Part shown: positions 63,365 through 64,000 of the stretch, piece after piece
Layout: every line of letters begins with the position of its first letter
Numbering within the stretch: the first letter of the stretch is position 1
From: Lachnospiraceae bacterium
Lineage (GTDB): Bacteria > Bacillota > Clostridia > Lachnospirales > Lachnospiraceae
Direction: 5' to 3'
DNA: 64,000 nucleotides
NCBI GenBank assembly: GCA_910575475.1
Contig: CAJTGD010000002.1
Coordinates: forward strand, 124,001-188,000
Program-made: the position numbers and the translations under genes
The notes under the pieces: generated by a model
What the model saw: the letters and a program-made list of their open reading frames with translations, nothing else
What the model was told of the DNA's origin: nothing
The model's database searches: none

Positions 63365-64000
63365 ATGATGAAAACCTGGCGTTTGAACCCTGTAATCGAC
63401 TTTATCAATACGATCTGCAATTATATCGTGCTGAACATGGTGTTTCTGATCACATGCCTTCCGGTCTTTACGATCGGTGCCGCGGCCGCCGCGCTGGATT
63501 ATGTCTCGCTCAGGGAAGCAAGGGGCGAATACGGCTATCTCGTGCGTACTTATTTCCGGGAATTGAAGCGCAGCTTTAAGACCGGGACCGCCGCTTTCCT
63601 GATCCTGTTCCCGATTGGGGGGATCCTGGTGTTTAACCTGCTCTTCTGGCCTGCCCAGGGAAATTCCTTTTCCTTTGCGGTGACGGGCATTTTAATCCTG
63701 GTCTCCGTTGTATGGCTGGTCATTTTCCACTACACCTTCGCGCTCATCGGACGGTTCGTAAATACGCCGCTTCAATCCGTCAAAAATGCGTGGGGACTTG
63801 CGCTCCGCAATCTGAAGGGTACGCTGCTCCTGCTGGCCATCGATGTATGCGCGGCCTGCTTCTGCCTGTTCCTTCCGCTGTCAAAGGTGATCATGGCCAT
63901 GTGCGGTTTCGGGTTTGTATTTCTCGCGTACTGCAGGTGCCGGATCTTCCGGAAAATATTTACACCCTACGAAGAACAGGACAGGGGATCCAAAAAGCAG
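63365..64000 (+). CDS. YesL-like (DUF624) membrane protein, partial at right edge
   Basis: 212 residues are visible from the ATG at 63365 (AAAGGAGG upstream) with no stop before the edge. NYIVLNMVFLITCLPVFTIG and five further hydrophobic helices match YesL. YesL-type proteins sit in carbohydrate ABC uptake operons. It faces away from the lipoprotein gene. Confidence 0.8.
   Translation, partial: MMKTWRLNPVIDFINTICNYIVLNMVFLITCLPVFTIGAAAAALDYVSLREARGEYGYLVRTYFRELKRSFKTGTAAFLILFPIGGILVFNLLFWPAQGNSFSFAVTGILILVSVVWLVIFHYTFALIGRFVNTPLQSVKNAWGLALRNLKGTLLLLAIDVCAACFCLFLPLSKVIMAMCGFGFVFLAYCRCRIFRKIFTPYEEQDRGSKKQ

Overview
The window looks like a chromosomal segment of a flagellated, low-to-moderate GC Gram-positive anaerobe of the Lachnospiraceae type. 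The evidence is the gene order flgM-flgN-flgK-flgL-(yviE-like)-fliW-csrA, strong AGGAGG-type ribosome binding sites, lipoprotein substrate-binding proteins, a GlpP antiterminator, and the absence of any outer-membrane gene. No rRNA, tRNA, insertion sequence or prophage was recognised.

Layout. 1-9540 is a leftward, AT-rich envelope or glycan-decoration cluster: LicD, a CDP-glycerol transferase-like protein, a cytidylyltransferase/oxidoreductase fusion, an ATP-grasp/HAD fusion, two FkbM methyltransferases and a DegT aminotransferase. 9689-13088 encodes three paralogous secreted proteins of unknown function and a single-pass membrane protein. 13351-15473 is an HD phosphohydrolase with a small partner. 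15993-19422 holds a metallophosphoesterase/GDPD fusion and UDP-glucose dehydrogenase. 19722-33309 is motility: two PilZ-like proteins, YlqH-like and FliK-like proteins, cheA-W-R-B, and the late flagellar operon behind a probable sigma-28 promoter. 33345-38314 holds CysK, a solute-binding lipoprotein and a hybrid histidine kinase.

38579-48599 is a complete-looking type I-E CRISPR-Cas locus with a damaged adaptation module. cas1 is frameshifted, and the DnaQ-like domain fused to Cas2 has lost all four expected acidic catalytic residues. The array has eight identical repeats and then decays. Next come a Fic toxin with a 56-residue antitoxin, a REP-like palindrome, and an ECF sigma factor with two membrane proteins.

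52674-55428 is the most unusual part. It is a RiPP-like locus with an intact 36-residue Cys-Gly-Ala-Gly repeat peptide that resembles the 'ACGX' precursors. The peptide has its own promoter and sits next to a divergent HxlR-type regulator. Every larger gene here (radical SAM/SPASM maturase, nitroreductase, macrodomain protein, sirtuin, HxlR) has lost an internal or terminal block. An Abi gene at 60.2-60.9 kb shows the same kind of damage.

55497-59684 is a divergent glycerophosphodiester or glycerol-3-phosphate unit. GlpP and a HAD phosphatase lie on one side, and a GpdQ-like phosphodiesterase and an MHS-type transporter on the other. Both operons have a TTGACA-17-TATATT promoter followed by a leader terminator, which is the layout expected for GlpP antitermination. 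The window ends with a MerR regulator, an AhpD-like protein behind a MerR-type 19-bp-spacer promoter, a solute-binding lipoprotein and a YesL-like membrane protein cut by the right edge.
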